Assembly (NCBI GenBank): GCA_016290515.1
Contig: JAEEUJ010000003.1
Location: 1-33,445, forward strand
Source: Clostridiaceae bacterium
Lineage (GTDB): Bacteria; Bacillota; Clostridia; Oscillospirales; Acutalibacteraceae
Reading direction: 5' to 3'
Length of the DNA stretch: 33,445 bases
Shown: positions 20,621 through 29,330 of the stretch, in pieces
Position numbering within the stretch: position 1 is the stretch's first letter
Layout of the letters: the number at the start of each line of letters is the position of its first letter
Made by a program: the position numbers and the translations under genes
The notes under the pieces: model-generated
Seen by the model: the letters and a program-made list of their open reading frames with translations, nothing else
What the model was told of the DNA's origin: nothing
The model's database searches: none

Positions 20621-21571
20621 ATGATAGGAATTGATAAGCCCAGCATTGAAGCTCTCGATTTAACCGATGACGGCGTATACGGTAAGTTCGTCATGGAACC
20701 GCTCGAGAGAGGTTACGGCACAACTATCGGCAACTCGCTTCGCCGCGTTCTGCTTTCCTCTCTGCCCGGATATGCGATTACATCCGTTAAGATTGACGGT
20801 GTTCTTCACGAGTTTTCCGCTATTGACGGAGTAAAGGAAGACGTTACCGAAATCGTTCTTAACCTTAAGGGCGTAATCCTTAAGATTCACGGCGACGGTC
20901 CCAAGACCATCTATATCGACGCTAACGGTAAATGCGAAGTTACAGCAGCAGATATTAAGGCTGATTCAGACGTTGAAATCCTTAACCCCGAGCACCATAT
21001 CGCGACTCTGTCCGACGGCGCTTCGCTTAAGATGGAAATGACTGCCGACAAGGGCAGAGGCTATGTTTCCGCTGAGAGAAACAAGCAGATGATGCAGCCG
21101 ATTATCGGCGTTATTGCTATCGACTCAATTTACACACCCGTGTTAAAGGTCAACTATACAGTTGAGAATACCCGTGTAGGTCAGATTACCGACTTTGACA
21201 AGCTTTCGCTTGAGTGCTGGACCGACGGTACGATTTCCGCCAAGGAAGCCGTATCACTCGGCGCCAAGATTCTCAACGAGCACCTTAATCTCTTCATCGA
21301 GCTTTCCGAAGAGGCAGGCAACACAGAGGTTATGGTTGTTAAGTCTGACGACGGCAAGGGCAAGACTCTCGAGATGACTATTGAAGAACTCGACCTTTCG
21401 GTACGTTCGTTCAACTGCCTGAAGAGAGCCGGCATCAACACGGTTGAAGATCTTATCAGCAAGACAGAAGAAGATATGATGAAGGTGAGAAACCTTGGCA
21501 GAAAGTCCCTCGACGAGGTTGTTGCCAAGCTCGATTCACTCGGCTTCAATCTTCGCAAGGAAGACGAATAA
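20621..21571 (+). CDS. rpoA: DNA-directed RNA polymerase subunit alpha
   Basis: [46 protein letters not shown]...[41 protein letters not shown]. Confidence 0.98.
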   Translation: MIGIDKPSIEALDLTDDGVYGKFVMEPLERGYGTTIGNSLRRVLLSSLPGYAITSVKIDGVLHEFSAIDGVKEDVTEIVLNLKGVILKIHGDGPKTIYIDANGKCEVTAADIKADSDVEILNPEHHIATLSDGASLKMEMTADKGRGYVSAERNKQMMQPIIGVIAIDSIYTPVLKVNYTVENTRVGQITDFDKLSLECWTDGTISAKEAVSLGAKILNEHLNLFIELSEEAGNTEVMVVKSDDGKGKTLEMTIEELDLSVRSFNCLKRAGINTVEDLISKTEEDMMKVRNLGRKSLDEVVAKLDSLGFNLRKEDE

Positions 21572-21586
21572 AAGGAGGTATTTGAA

Positions 21587-22204
21587 ATGCCCGGTACAAG
21601 AAAACTCGGCAGACCTACCGATCACCGCAGAGCTATGCTCAGAGGCTTGGTAACATACTTGCTTGAAAACGGCAAGGTTGAAACTACTGTTACAAGGGCT
21701 AAAGAGGTTCGCGCAATGGCTGAGAAAATGATCACCATTGCTAAAGATAATACTTTGCACGCAAGAAGACAGGTACTTGCTTACGTTACCATCGAGGACG
21801 TAGTCAAGAAGCTGTTCGACGAAATTGCTCCCAAGTATCAGGATGTTAACGGCGGTTACACCCGCATTATAAAGACAGGCACACGCCGCGGCGACGCAGC
21901 AGAGATGGCTATCATCGAGCTCGTTGAGCCCAAGGCGGAGGAAAAGAAGCCTGCCAAGAAGACTCCCGCTAAGGCGGCAGCCAAGAAGACAACCTCGACC
22001 AAGAAGGCTGCTCCCAAGGCAGAGGAAAAGGTTGAGGAAGTTAAGGAAGAGGCCGAGGCAGCCGTTGAGGCAGTCGAGGAAGCTCCCGCAGCAGTCGAAG
22101 AGGCAGCAGAGGCTGTTGAAGAGACCGCTGAAGCAGCAGTTGAGGAAGCAGCAGAAGTTGTTGAAGAAGCAGCTGAAGCAGCAACCGAGGAGACCGCTGA
22201 ATAA
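21587..22204 (+). CDS. rplQ: 50S ribosomal protein L17 with ~90-residue low-complexity C-terminal extension
   Basis: Core [50 protein letters not shown]...[18 protein letters not shown], followed by a Lys/Ala/Pro stretch and then Ala/Glu/Val repeats. Confidence 0.96.
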   Translation: MPGTRKLGRPTDHRRAMLRGLVTYLLENGKVETTVTRAKEVRAMAEKMITIAKDNTLHARRQVLAYVTIEDVVKKLFDEIAPKYQDVNGGYTRIIKTGTRRGDAAEMAIIELVEPKAEEKKPAKKTPAKAAAKKTTSTKKAAPKAEEKVEEVKEEAEAAVEAVEEAPAAVEEAAEAVEETAEAAVEEAAEVVEEAAEAATEETAE

Positions 22205-22220
22205 TTCAATCATTAAAAAC

Positions 22221-22247
22221 CCCCGTTCTTTTGAACGGGGACTTTTT
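22221..22247 (+). terminator. Intrinsic terminator ending the r-protein super-operon
   Basis: CCCCGTTC-TTTT-GAACGGGG followed by ACTTTTTT. Confidence 0.9.
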
Positions 22248-22287
22248 TAGGCGAAGGACGGTTTCTGTTAATTTAAGCCGCCCTTCC

Positions 22288-22316
22288 TTGACAATAAATA
22301 CGGCGGATATTATAAT
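22288..22316 (+). promoter_or_regulatory. Consensus SigA promoter for the transglutaminase/LRR protein gene
   Basis: TTGACA (22288-22293), 17-bp spacer, TATAAT (22311-22316). Confidence 0.85.
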
Positions 22317-22356
22317 CAAATTATGACAATTTGTTTTGGCGGAGGACGGCAAAAAA

Positions 22357-24591
22357 ATGAAAAAAACAATCGCAAAGCTTTTATGTACATTACTGGTTTT
22401 AGCCCTTTTGATTCCAATTGCGGCTTTGCCTGTTTCTGCCTCGGATGACGGGCTCTTTTTCGTATATTGCGGTGAAAAGAGTTTGTTGCGCTTCCCTGTT
22501 GACGACGCATATTTTCCCGAGAAAGACGGCAGTCATTATACTGTAAACCGATTCTATTCCAATCCGAATTCGGACGTTACGTTCTTTTCTCAGCTTTCGA
22601 GCGCTCAGAAGAGAATCTATAACGCTCTGCTGAATTCGAGGATGGGACTTGACGCGCCCGAATTCGAGCAGGACGGCACCGTATTGGGCAGACGTATAGA
22701 TATTCCGTTTTCCGACTTTAAGCTGGCATCCACCAGCTATGAGACCTTGATGAGCATCATCGACAGGAACGTTGTTTTTGCAATTTCCTCACTTATGGAG
22801 GACTACCCCGAATTCTTCTGGGTAGGCGGCTATGGCTACGGTATGGCGCTGGGATACAGAAACGGTCAGTACTACCTTGATACGCTGGTACTGATATTAA
22901 TGGCTAATCCCTATGCGTATGAAAACTGGGACAGCATTGAAGACGACTATAATTACCTTAACACTAAAATCGATGAGTTTGAAATTGAGGGTAATACGCG
23001 TTACGAAAAGCTTCTCTCGATTCACGACAGTATATGTGAGCAGGCTGATTATGACTTCACGTTTGTTCTTCCTCACGCTTATGATCCGTTAGGCATATTT
23101 GTCGATCCGAACGATTTTGTTTGCGAAGGATATTCGGAAATATTCAAGCTTCTTTGCGACCGTGAGGGGATTCCCTGTGTTTGCGTTGTCGGAGAAGGCG
23201 GCTATGGGGACAACACGGGCGCACACAAATGGAACTATGTCCAGATGGAGGACGGTCAATGGTACGGTGTTGACGTAACCTGGGACGATCAGGATGAAAT
23301 ATTACACGATTATTTCCTTGTCGGCAGCGAATCAAGAAGCGAAGCCTATTTCGGACATCATATGTTTTCCGAGGAGCATGTAGCTTCGGGCGCTCTGTTT
23401 ATGGGGGTCAGATACCGATTAAGTTACCCGACACTGAGCAAAACGGGTTACTACTGTCAGGACGGAAGACCCGTGAGTTCGGACGGACTCTGGCGTTATC
23501 AGATGCTTGACGACGGCACAGTTTCAATATGCTCCGGTGTTTGCGACACGAAGGCATATCTTGGCAGCGCACAGGATGTTACCGTTCCGACGGAAATAGA
23601 CGGATATACCGTCAGCGAGCTTGGAACCTCGGCTTTTGCTCACTGTGAAAATGTGCGAAGCGTAACTGTTCCGGATTCGATTAAGTCAATCGGCAGATTT
23701 TCTTTTGAGGGCAGCAGTGTCGAGCGGGTTGTTCTTCCGCAGGGTATAAAAAGCATACCGTTCGGCGCATTTTCGGACTGTTCTCTTAAGGAAATAACTG
23801 TACCCGACAGTGTTGAAACGATTGAAAGGCAAGCATTTGAGAAATGCGATTTGCTGAAAACGGTTATTCTCCCGGATGCCGTTACCGATATTCCTGATTT
23901 CGCCTTTTCGGGATGCAGCTCACTGACGAGTATTCGTTTGGGAGAGTCAACGTCCTCAATCGGACAGTCCGCTTTTGAGGGTTGTAAAAAGCTTCAATCT
24001 GTTGACATTAGCGGTGTATCTTCAATCGGACCGAACGCTTTTGCCGGATGCGCGGCACTTGAGAGCATCGCCTTATCAGCCGCTTTAACAACAATTGAAA
24101 CGAAGGCATTCTGCGAGTGCAGCAGCCTGCGCGACGTAACATTGCCTGACTCGCTTGAATCAATCGGCGATGCTGCGTTTTACAAATGCGTTGCACTCGA
24201 GAAAATTTATATTCCGGCGGGTGTTGCCGAAATTCCGAAATCCGCTTTTCTGAAGTCGGGACTCAAAGAGATATACGGCTATCACGGCACGGGCGCCGAA
24301 ACGTATTCGAGTGCATACGGTATTAGTTTTATACCGCTTGACGATTACGACTGTGAGGCGGGCATACACTGTTACAAATCTCACCGCAGCCCCGACGAAA
24401 CCGTCTATGAATGCCTGCTCTGTTCAGACAGCTATACCGAGCCTTTGCCTGAACTCAGTGTTGACGGCAGTGTAACGGTAAACGCCGATATCGACTGCAA
24501 AGACGAGAATCAGATTTACTATATTTGCTTTGAGCCCGACAATGACGGCTTGTATGAGTTTTCATTTGATGGAACGGATGGTAGTTTTTAG
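22357..24591 (+). CDS. Secreted transglutaminase-like / BspA-type leucine-rich-repeat protein, ending at an in-frame TAG
   Basis: Signal peptide MKKTIAKLLCTLLVLALLIPIAALPVSA; Cys/His/Asp pattern VCEGYSE, AHKWNYV, VDVTWDD; LRR_5-type repeats (TVPDSIKSIGRFSFEGSSVERVVLPQGIKSIPFGAFSDC...). Start at 22357 after GGAGGA; the ORF track uses an upstream TTG. Confidence 0.85.
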   Translation: MKKTIAKLLCTLLVLALLIPIAALPVSASDDGLFFVYCGEKSLLRFPVDDAYFPEKDGSHYTVNRFYSNPNSDVTFFSQLSSAQKRIYNALLNSRMGLDAPEFEQDGTVLGRRIDIPFSDFKLASTSYETLMSIIDRNVVFAISSLMEDYPEFFWVGGYGYGMALGYRNGQYYLDTLVLILMANPYAYENWDSIEDDYNYLNTKIDEFEIEGNTRYEKLLSIHDSICEQADYDFTFVLPHAYDPLGIFVDPNDFVCEGYSEIFKLLCDREGIPCVCVVGEGGYGDNTGAHKWNYVQMEDGQWYGVDVTWDDQDEILHDYFLVGSESRSEAYFGHHMFSEEHVASGALFMGVRYRLSYPTLSKTGYYCQDGRPVSSDGLWRYQMLDDGTVSICSGVCDTKAYLGSAQDVTVPTEIDGYTVSELGTSAFAHCENVRSVTVPDSIKSIGRFSFEGSSVERVVLPQGIKSIPFGAFSDCSLKEITVPDSVETIERQAFEKCDLLKTVILPDAVTDIPDFAFSGCSSLTSIRLGESTSSIGQSAFEGCKKLQSVDISGVSSIGPNAFAGCAALESIALSAALTTIETKAFCECSSLRDVTLPDSLESIGDAAFYKCVALEKIYIPAGVAEIPKSAFLKSGLKEIYGYHGTGAETYSSAYGISFIPLDDYDCEAGIHCYKSHRSPDETVYECLLCSDSYTEPLPELSVDGSVTVNADIDCKDENQIYYICFEPDNDGLYEFSFDGTDGSF

Positions 24592-25302
24592 GTGGTAAGC
24601 GGCAAAGAGACCGTCAGCCCGTCGCAGGATAACCGATACAGACTTGAAAAGGGCGCTGACTGCCTTATTATCGTCAGCCTTAACGATGCTGACGGCGGCA
24701 GCTTTACCGTGACGGCTAAGTATAAGGAAGAACCGAAGGAGTATTCCTTCCCCGACGTTCAGAAAGATGCATGGTACTATGAAGCTGTTCAGTACAACGC
24801 TTCCCACGGCTATATTACAGGTTTCAAAGACGGAACCTTCGGACCCGATAAACAGCTTACGCGTCAGGACTTCGTTGTAATTCTTGCAAGGATTGCGGGC
24901 GCTGACCTTTCGTCTTATGAGAACGCTCAGAGTAAAATGCCCGACGTAATCAAGGGCTCATACTACGCGGCAGCTGTTAACTGGGCAGTAGCAAACAATA
25001 TTATAAAGGGCTACAACAACGGAAAATTCGGTGTAGGCGACCCTATAACGAGAGAGCAGGTTTGCGTAATACTTTACAGATATATGAATTCACCCGCAGT
25101 AACTGGCGCTGACAAAACGCTCAAGCCTTTCGCGGACGCGGGCAAGATAAGCTCCTTCGCAAAGGACGCAGTTGTATGGGCAATTCAGAACGGCGTTATC
25201 TCCGGCAAGAAGGCCGATACGCTTGCACCCACAGTTACGGCTTCGCGTGCGGAAATCGCAACTATAGTTATGCGTATGGATAAAGCAGGTATGTTTGAAT
25301 AA
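24592..25302 (+). pseudogene. C-terminal part of the preceding protein (rest of a beta domain plus three SLH anchor domains), same frame, separated by TAG
   Basis: Three SLH repeats: FPDVQKDAWYYEAVQYNASHGYITGFKDGTFGPDKQLTRQDFVVILAR, MPDVIKGSYYAAAVNWAVANNIIKGYNNGKFGVGDPITREQVCVILYRY, FADAGKISSFAKDAVVWAIQNGVISGKKADTLAPTVTASRAEIATIVMR. No convincing SD or ATG of its own. Confidence 0.65.
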
Positions 25303-25321
25303 TCTATATTATAATAATAAA

Positions 25322-25346
25322 AGCGTGGAGTCCTCCACGCTTTTTG
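25322..25346 (+). terminator. Intrinsic terminator after the SLH region
   Basis: AGCGTGGAG-TC-CTCCACGCT followed by TTTT. Confidence 0.88.
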
Positions 25347-25361
25347 TTTGCGAAATTGCGG

Positions 25362-25390
25362 TTGTAAATGTCAAAGTATTATTGTATAAT
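25362..25390 (+). promoter_or_regulatory. SigA-type promoter for the prepilin peptidase gene
   Basis: TTGTAA, 17-bp spacer, TATAAT. Confidence 0.6.
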
Positions 25391-25419
25391 ATGTATATCT
25401 TAATTAAACGGGGTTTATT

Positions 25420-26241
25420 ATGGACAGTTATTCAAAGTTTCTGATACTGATGAACGTCTACTACTCAATACTGATTTTTATTTTCGGCATCTGCATAGGC
25501 AGTTTTCTTAACGTGCTCGTTTACCGTATTCCGCTCGGTCTTGACTTCAAGGCGGGCTCGTCCTTCTGCCCGAAATGCAAGCACGAATTAAAATGGTACG
25601 ACCTGTTTCCGCTTTTTTCGTGGTTATTCCTTCGCGGCAAGTGCCGCTACTGCAGGGCGCCGATTTCCCCGATATATCCGATAGGCGAATCGGTCACGGG
25701 ACTGATGTTCGTAGCGTCCTTTGTCTTCGGCACGAACTGTAAATTCTGTCTGTCGCTTTTAGGTTATTTTATGATTTGCGCGGCGCTGTTTGTGCTTTTC
25801 TGCATTGACTGGAAATATATGATGATTCCCGACTCAATGTGGGTGACGATTCTTGTCGGCGGTGTAGTGCTGTATATCGACACTCTGATTCATAACGGCT
25901 GGGACAAGAGCGAGCTTATTTCGCGTATTATCGGCGCACTTGCCGTAAGCGTACTGTTCTTCCTCGTTGACTATCTCAAGCCCGATTCGATAGGCGGCGG
26001 CGATATTAAGCTTATGTTCGCGGCGGGCTTTGCATTAGGCTGGGTTAAGACAATGTTCTCGCTGCTAATTGCTGGACTTGTGGGAACCGTTTTTCTGCTC
26101 GTCACGAATTCTCTTAAGAAGGAAAATATGAAAAAGCAGGTGCCCTTCGGTCCGCATCTTGCAGTCGGCATCTTTGTCGCAATGCTTTTCGGAGACCTGC
26201 TTATAAAGTGGTATATGGCAAAATTCGGAATCAAGATATAA
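25420..26241 (+). CDS. Prepilin peptidase (A24 family, type IV leader peptidase)
   Basis: GSFLNVLVYRIPLGLDFKAGSSFCPKCKHELKWYDLFPLFSWLFLRGKCRYCRAPISPIYPIGE...DWKYMMIPDSM...IGGGDIKLMFAAG. Confidence 0.92.
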   Translation: MDSYSKFLILMNVYYSILIFIFGICIGSFLNVLVYRIPLGLDFKAGSSFCPKCKHELKWYDLFPLFSWLFLRGKCRYCRAPISPIYPIGESVTGLMFVASFVFGTNCKFCLSLLGYFMICAALFVLFCIDWKYMMIPDSMWVTILVGGVVLYIDTLIHNGWDKSELISRIIGALAVSVLFFLVDYLKPDSIGGGDIKLMFAAGFALGWVKTMFSLLIAGLVGTVFLLVTNSLKKENMKKQVPFGPHLAVGIFVAMLFGDLLIKWYMAKFGIKI

Positions 26242-26246
26242 ACAAT

Positions 26247-26275
26247 AAGCGGAGAGTATTCTCCGCTTGATTTTT
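26247..26275 (+). terminator. Intrinsic terminator after the prepilin peptidase gene
   Basis: AAGCGGAGA-GTAT-TCTCCGCTT then GATTTTT. Confidence 0.82.
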
Positions 26276-26280
26276 AGAGT

Positions 26281-27444
26281 ATGAGTAAAAAAGAAAACAA
26301 TTTGATATGTCCCTACCGCAAGCGCTGCGGCGGATGTCAGCTGCTCAATATGAGCTACGCCGAACAGCTCTCGCATAAGCAGAAGACGGAAATCAGGCTT
26401 CTGGGCAGCTTCTGCCATGTGGACGAGATTATCGGTATGGAAACGCCGTATCACTACCGCAACAAGGCGCAGTATGCCTTTTCGTACTACGGCGGCAAGA
26501 TACTCTGCGGCGTGTATCAGTCGTCAACTCATCGGGTTGTCGATATCGACTCATGCCTTATCACGACCGAAAAGGCGGACGAAATCGCACAGACCGTCAA
26601 GAAGCTGACGAAGAGCTTCAAGCTTAAAACCTACGACGAGAAAACGGGTCAGGGCTTTATGCGCCACGTACTCGTCAAGACGGGCTTCAGGTCGGGCGAG
26701 ATTATGGTTGTGCTTGTCACGGGCACACAGGAATTCCCGAAAAAGCGCTCGTTCGTCAACGCACTTCTGAAGGCGCATCCCGAAATCACAACCGTAGTGC
26801 AGAACGTCAACAACCGCTTTACGAGTATGGTGCTCGGCGACAAAAGCACGGTGCTTTACGGCGACGGAAAGATAACCGAGGAGCTTTGCGGCCTTCGCTT
26901 CCGCATTTCACCGAAGGCGTTTTATCAGATTAACCCGATTCAGACGGAAATTCTGTACTCGAAGGCGCTTGAATTTGCCGCCTTTAAGGGCGACGAAACA
27001 ATAATCGACGCCTATTGCGGCACGGGTACGATAGGACTTATCGCCTCAAAGAGCGTTAAAAAGGTTATCGGCGTTGAAATAAACCCCGACGCCGTGAGGG
27101 ATGCAAAGGAAAACGCAAAAATTAACGGCATCAAGAACGCCGAGTTTTACACCGCCGATGCGGGCGAGTTTATGACGGCGCTTGCAAGGCAGGGCGAAAA
27201 GATTGACGCGGTTATAATGGACCCTGCGAGGGCGGGAGCGGACGTGCCGTTTCTCTCATCCCTCGTCAGCCTTTCACCGAAGAAGGTCGTGTACGTTTCC
27301 TGCAATCCCGAAACACTTGCACGTGATTTAAGGTATCTTGTCAAAAACGGCTATAAGGTGCGTAAAATCCAGCCCGTTGATATGTTCCCGCATACGGAGC
27401 ATGTGGAGACGGTGGTATTGATGACAAGAAATTATGAAGTGTGA
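26281..27444 (+). CDS. 23S rRNA (uracil-C5)-methyltransferase, RlmD/TrmA family
   Basis: FeS-type CPYRKRCGGCQ, FYQINPIQTEILY, IIDAYCGTGTIGLIAS, VIMDPARAGAD, VYVSCNPETLARDL. Confidence 0.93.
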   Translation: MSKKENNLICPYRKRCGGCQLLNMSYAEQLSHKQKTEIRLLGSFCHVDEIIGMETPYHYRNKAQYAFSYYGGKILCGVYQSSTHRVVDIDSCLITTEKADEIAQTVKKLTKSFKLKTYDEKTGQGFMRHVLVKTGFRSGEIMVVLVTGTQEFPKKRSFVNALLKAHPEITTVVQNVNNRFTSMVLGDKSTVLYGDGKITEELCGLRFRISPKAFYQINPIQTEILYSKALEFAAFKGDETIIDAYCGTGTIGLIASKSVKKVIGVEINPDAVRDAKENAKINGIKNAEFYTADAGEFMTALARQGEKIDAVIMDPARAGADVPFLSSLVSLSPKKVVYVSCNPETLARDLRYLVKNGYKVRKIQPVDMFPHTEHVETVVLMTRNYEV

Positions 27445-27527
27445 CTGCTTAAGGAAAGGTCTTTGATTTGAGCTTCTTACGCTTGAAAGTGTGTCTGTAA
27501 TTCAGGCACACAAATAGAATGAAAAAT

Positions 27528-27563
27528 AAAACCACCTTACGGACGCTGTCCGAAGGTGGTTTT
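27528..27563. terminator. Bidirectional terminator between convergent genes
   Basis: AAAACCACCTT-(CGGACGCTGTCCG)-AAGGTGGTTTT with A/T tracts on both sides. Confidence 0.85.
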
Positions 27564-27573
27564 TAATTAATGC

Positions 27574-29319
27574 TTAAAGCAATTCTTTATTTGAAACGAT
27601 AAAGGTGATTCGTTCCTCGAGTGTCGGGCCGCTGTGCGCGCGTCCGATTCCGCCGTGGTCGGGAGTAACGAGTATCAGCCAGTCCTCCTCGTTATACGTG
27701 GGCCTGCTTTCGATTGCGTCAAGCAGAGTTATTCCCGCCTTTTCCGAAAGTATAAGTGAATCCATGTATTTTTCGATACCGGGCGAGAAGCCGTTGCCGT
27801 GTCCCAGGGCGTCGGGGTATTCAAATATCGTGAATATGTAATCCGAGCAGTCGGGACTCTTAACGTCCTTCAAGGCATTTTCGAGCGTTCCGTCATCGTT
27901 TCCGGCGCGCAGATACAGCGCATTGATGCCCTTGCTTTCGGCGTATTCCTTTTCCAGACGGTAGGTCGATTCCTCTTCGGTGAAGTGACCGCCCCACGAA
28001 ACATAGAAAGCCGTACTGTCCGTCAGCCCGTCCTCAACGAAGGCGAGAATCGAGCTTCGCGGCTCAACCTGCTTTACGGCATTGTTATAATATATCGTGC
28101 TTTCCTTCGACTGAAGACCCGTCAGCATCGCGCCCCAGCCGGGACCCGTGTCGGTTTCGTGAGCAATCGGCTGCGGATAGGGCGTGCCGCCCGCATAGGT
28201 GAAAATCGCGTGTCCGCCGTTTGCAAGCAACTTCTTTGCCGCGCCTGCCTCAACTGAGTCAAGATGAAGCAGCATATCCGTGCGAAGTCCGTCGTAGCCG
28301 AGTACGATGGCCTTCTTTTTCTTTTTGCCCTCGGGCAGGGGAGCCTTGAAATGCTTCTCGAGTATGTTATAGACAACCGTCTGCGGAAGAGCTGTTTCAA
28401 GGGTATTGTCCATAAAGCTTAACTTTTTCAGTGTGTCAAGCTGTGTGACAATTTCCTTGTTGGAAATAATGTAGGTAATGCGCTCCTGAAGCGTAGGTCC
28501 GCCGTGACCGCACTGATATCCGCCGTGATCGCTTGTGACAAGAATCAGCCAATCCTCCTCGCCGTAGGTCGGTCTGCTCATAACTGCATCGACGAAGTCC
28601 ATACCTGTCTGCTCCGCCGATCTGAACGCCTGCATATATCCGGGCTTCTCGGGTAGATAGTCAACCTCGTGGCCGAAGTGGTCGGTGTATTCGAGAATAC
28701 TGAAAATGAAGTCGGAGCAGTCGTCGGACGAAAGGTCGTCAAGCACGTTCTGCCGCGTGCCGTCGTCGTCCTTTGCACAGAGGAATTTACAGTTCAGCTG
28801 CTTTTCCTCGGCATAGTCCTTTTCCTTGAGGTAGGTTGCGCCTTCTTCGGAGAAATGTCCCTCCCACGAAACGCAGAATGAGCTTTTCTTAATCGCTCTG
28901 TCCTCAACGAGCTTGATTATCAGCGACTTGGGGTCAACTTCCTTGGTCGTGCCGTTGGAATAGATGCCGCTGTTCTGAGCCAGATTTGCCGTCAGCATTG
29001 TGCACCAGCCCGGAGCGGTCGAGGTGTCCTGAGTAATCGGCTCGGGGTAAGGCGCGCCGCCCGCGTAGCTGAAAACTCCGTGTCCGCCGTTTGCAATCAG
29101 ATACTTGATTGCGCCTCTCTCAATGCCGTCGAGACAGTTGAGCATCTCGCAGGTGCAGCCGTCGTAGCCGATGACTATCGCCTTTTTCACCTTTTTGCCC
29201 TCGGGCAGAGGGGTGTAAAAATGCTGCATAACAAGCGCATACATTTCGCTCTGATTTATTGCGGTCTGCCAGGTGTTTTCGAGTATTTTTATGTTTTCAA
29301 GTTTTTCGGTGTAATTCAT
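27574..29319 (-). CDS. Tandem-duplicated alkaline-phosphatase-superfamily protein (type I phosphodiesterase/nucleotide pyrophosphatase-like)
   Basis: Two homologous halves: AIVIGYDGCTCEML/AIVLGYDGLRTDML; ANGGHGVFSYAGGAPYPEPITQDTSTAPGWCTMLT/ANGGHAIFTYAGGTPYPQPIAHETDTGPGWGAMLT; YTDHFGH/YPDALGH; VTSDHGG...HGGPTLQERITYIISNKE/VTPDHGG...HSGPTLEERITFIVSNKE. Confidence 0.8.
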   Translation of the reverse strand: MNYTEKLENIKILENTWQTAINQSEMYALVMQHFYTPLPEGKKVKKAIVIGYDGCTCEMLNCLDGIERGAIKYLIANGGHGVFSYAGGAPYPEPITQDTSTAPGWCTMLTANLAQNSGIYSNGTTKEVDPKSLIIKLVEDRAIKKSSFCVSWEGHFSEEGATYLKEKDYAEEKQLNCKFLCAKDDDGTRQNVLDDLSSDDCSDFIFSILEYTDHFGHEVDYLPEKPGYMQAFRSAEQTGMDFVDAVMSRPTYGEEDWLILVTSDHGGYQCGHGGPTLQERITYIISNKEIVTQLDTLKKLSFMDNTLETALPQTVVYNILEKHFKAPLPEGKKKKKAIVLGYDGLRTDMLLHLDSVEAGAAKKLLANGGHAIFTYAGGTPYPQPIAHETDTGPGWGAMLTGLQSKESTIYYNNAVKQVEPRSSILAFVEDGLTDSTAFYVSWGGHFTEEESTYRLEKEYAESKGINALYLRAGNDDGTLENALKDVKSPDCSDYIFTIFEYPDALGHGNGFSPGIEKYMDSLILSEKAGITLLDAIESRPTYNEEDWLILVTPDHGGIGRAHSGPTLEERITFIVSNKELL

Positions 29320-29330
29320 TGTATTTCTGC

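Noticed and set aside
21536-22213. 225-aa minus-strand ORF (Cys/Leu-rich) and 117-aa Ala/Ser-rich ORF antisense to rplQ
   Set aside because: Both arise from the repetitive GAAGCAGCA-type coding sequence of the L17 tail read on the other strand; no supporting SD or protein family.
24589-24591. TAG as evidence of genome-wide stop reassignment
   Set aside because: TAG terminates other apparently intact genes in the window (1352 and the minus-strand gene ending at 29331), so only local readthrough or mutation is considered.
27799-28257. 152-aa plus-strand ORF opposite the double phosphodiesterase
   Set aside because: Antisense to a coding region with clear conserved motifs; no RBS or recognisable domain.
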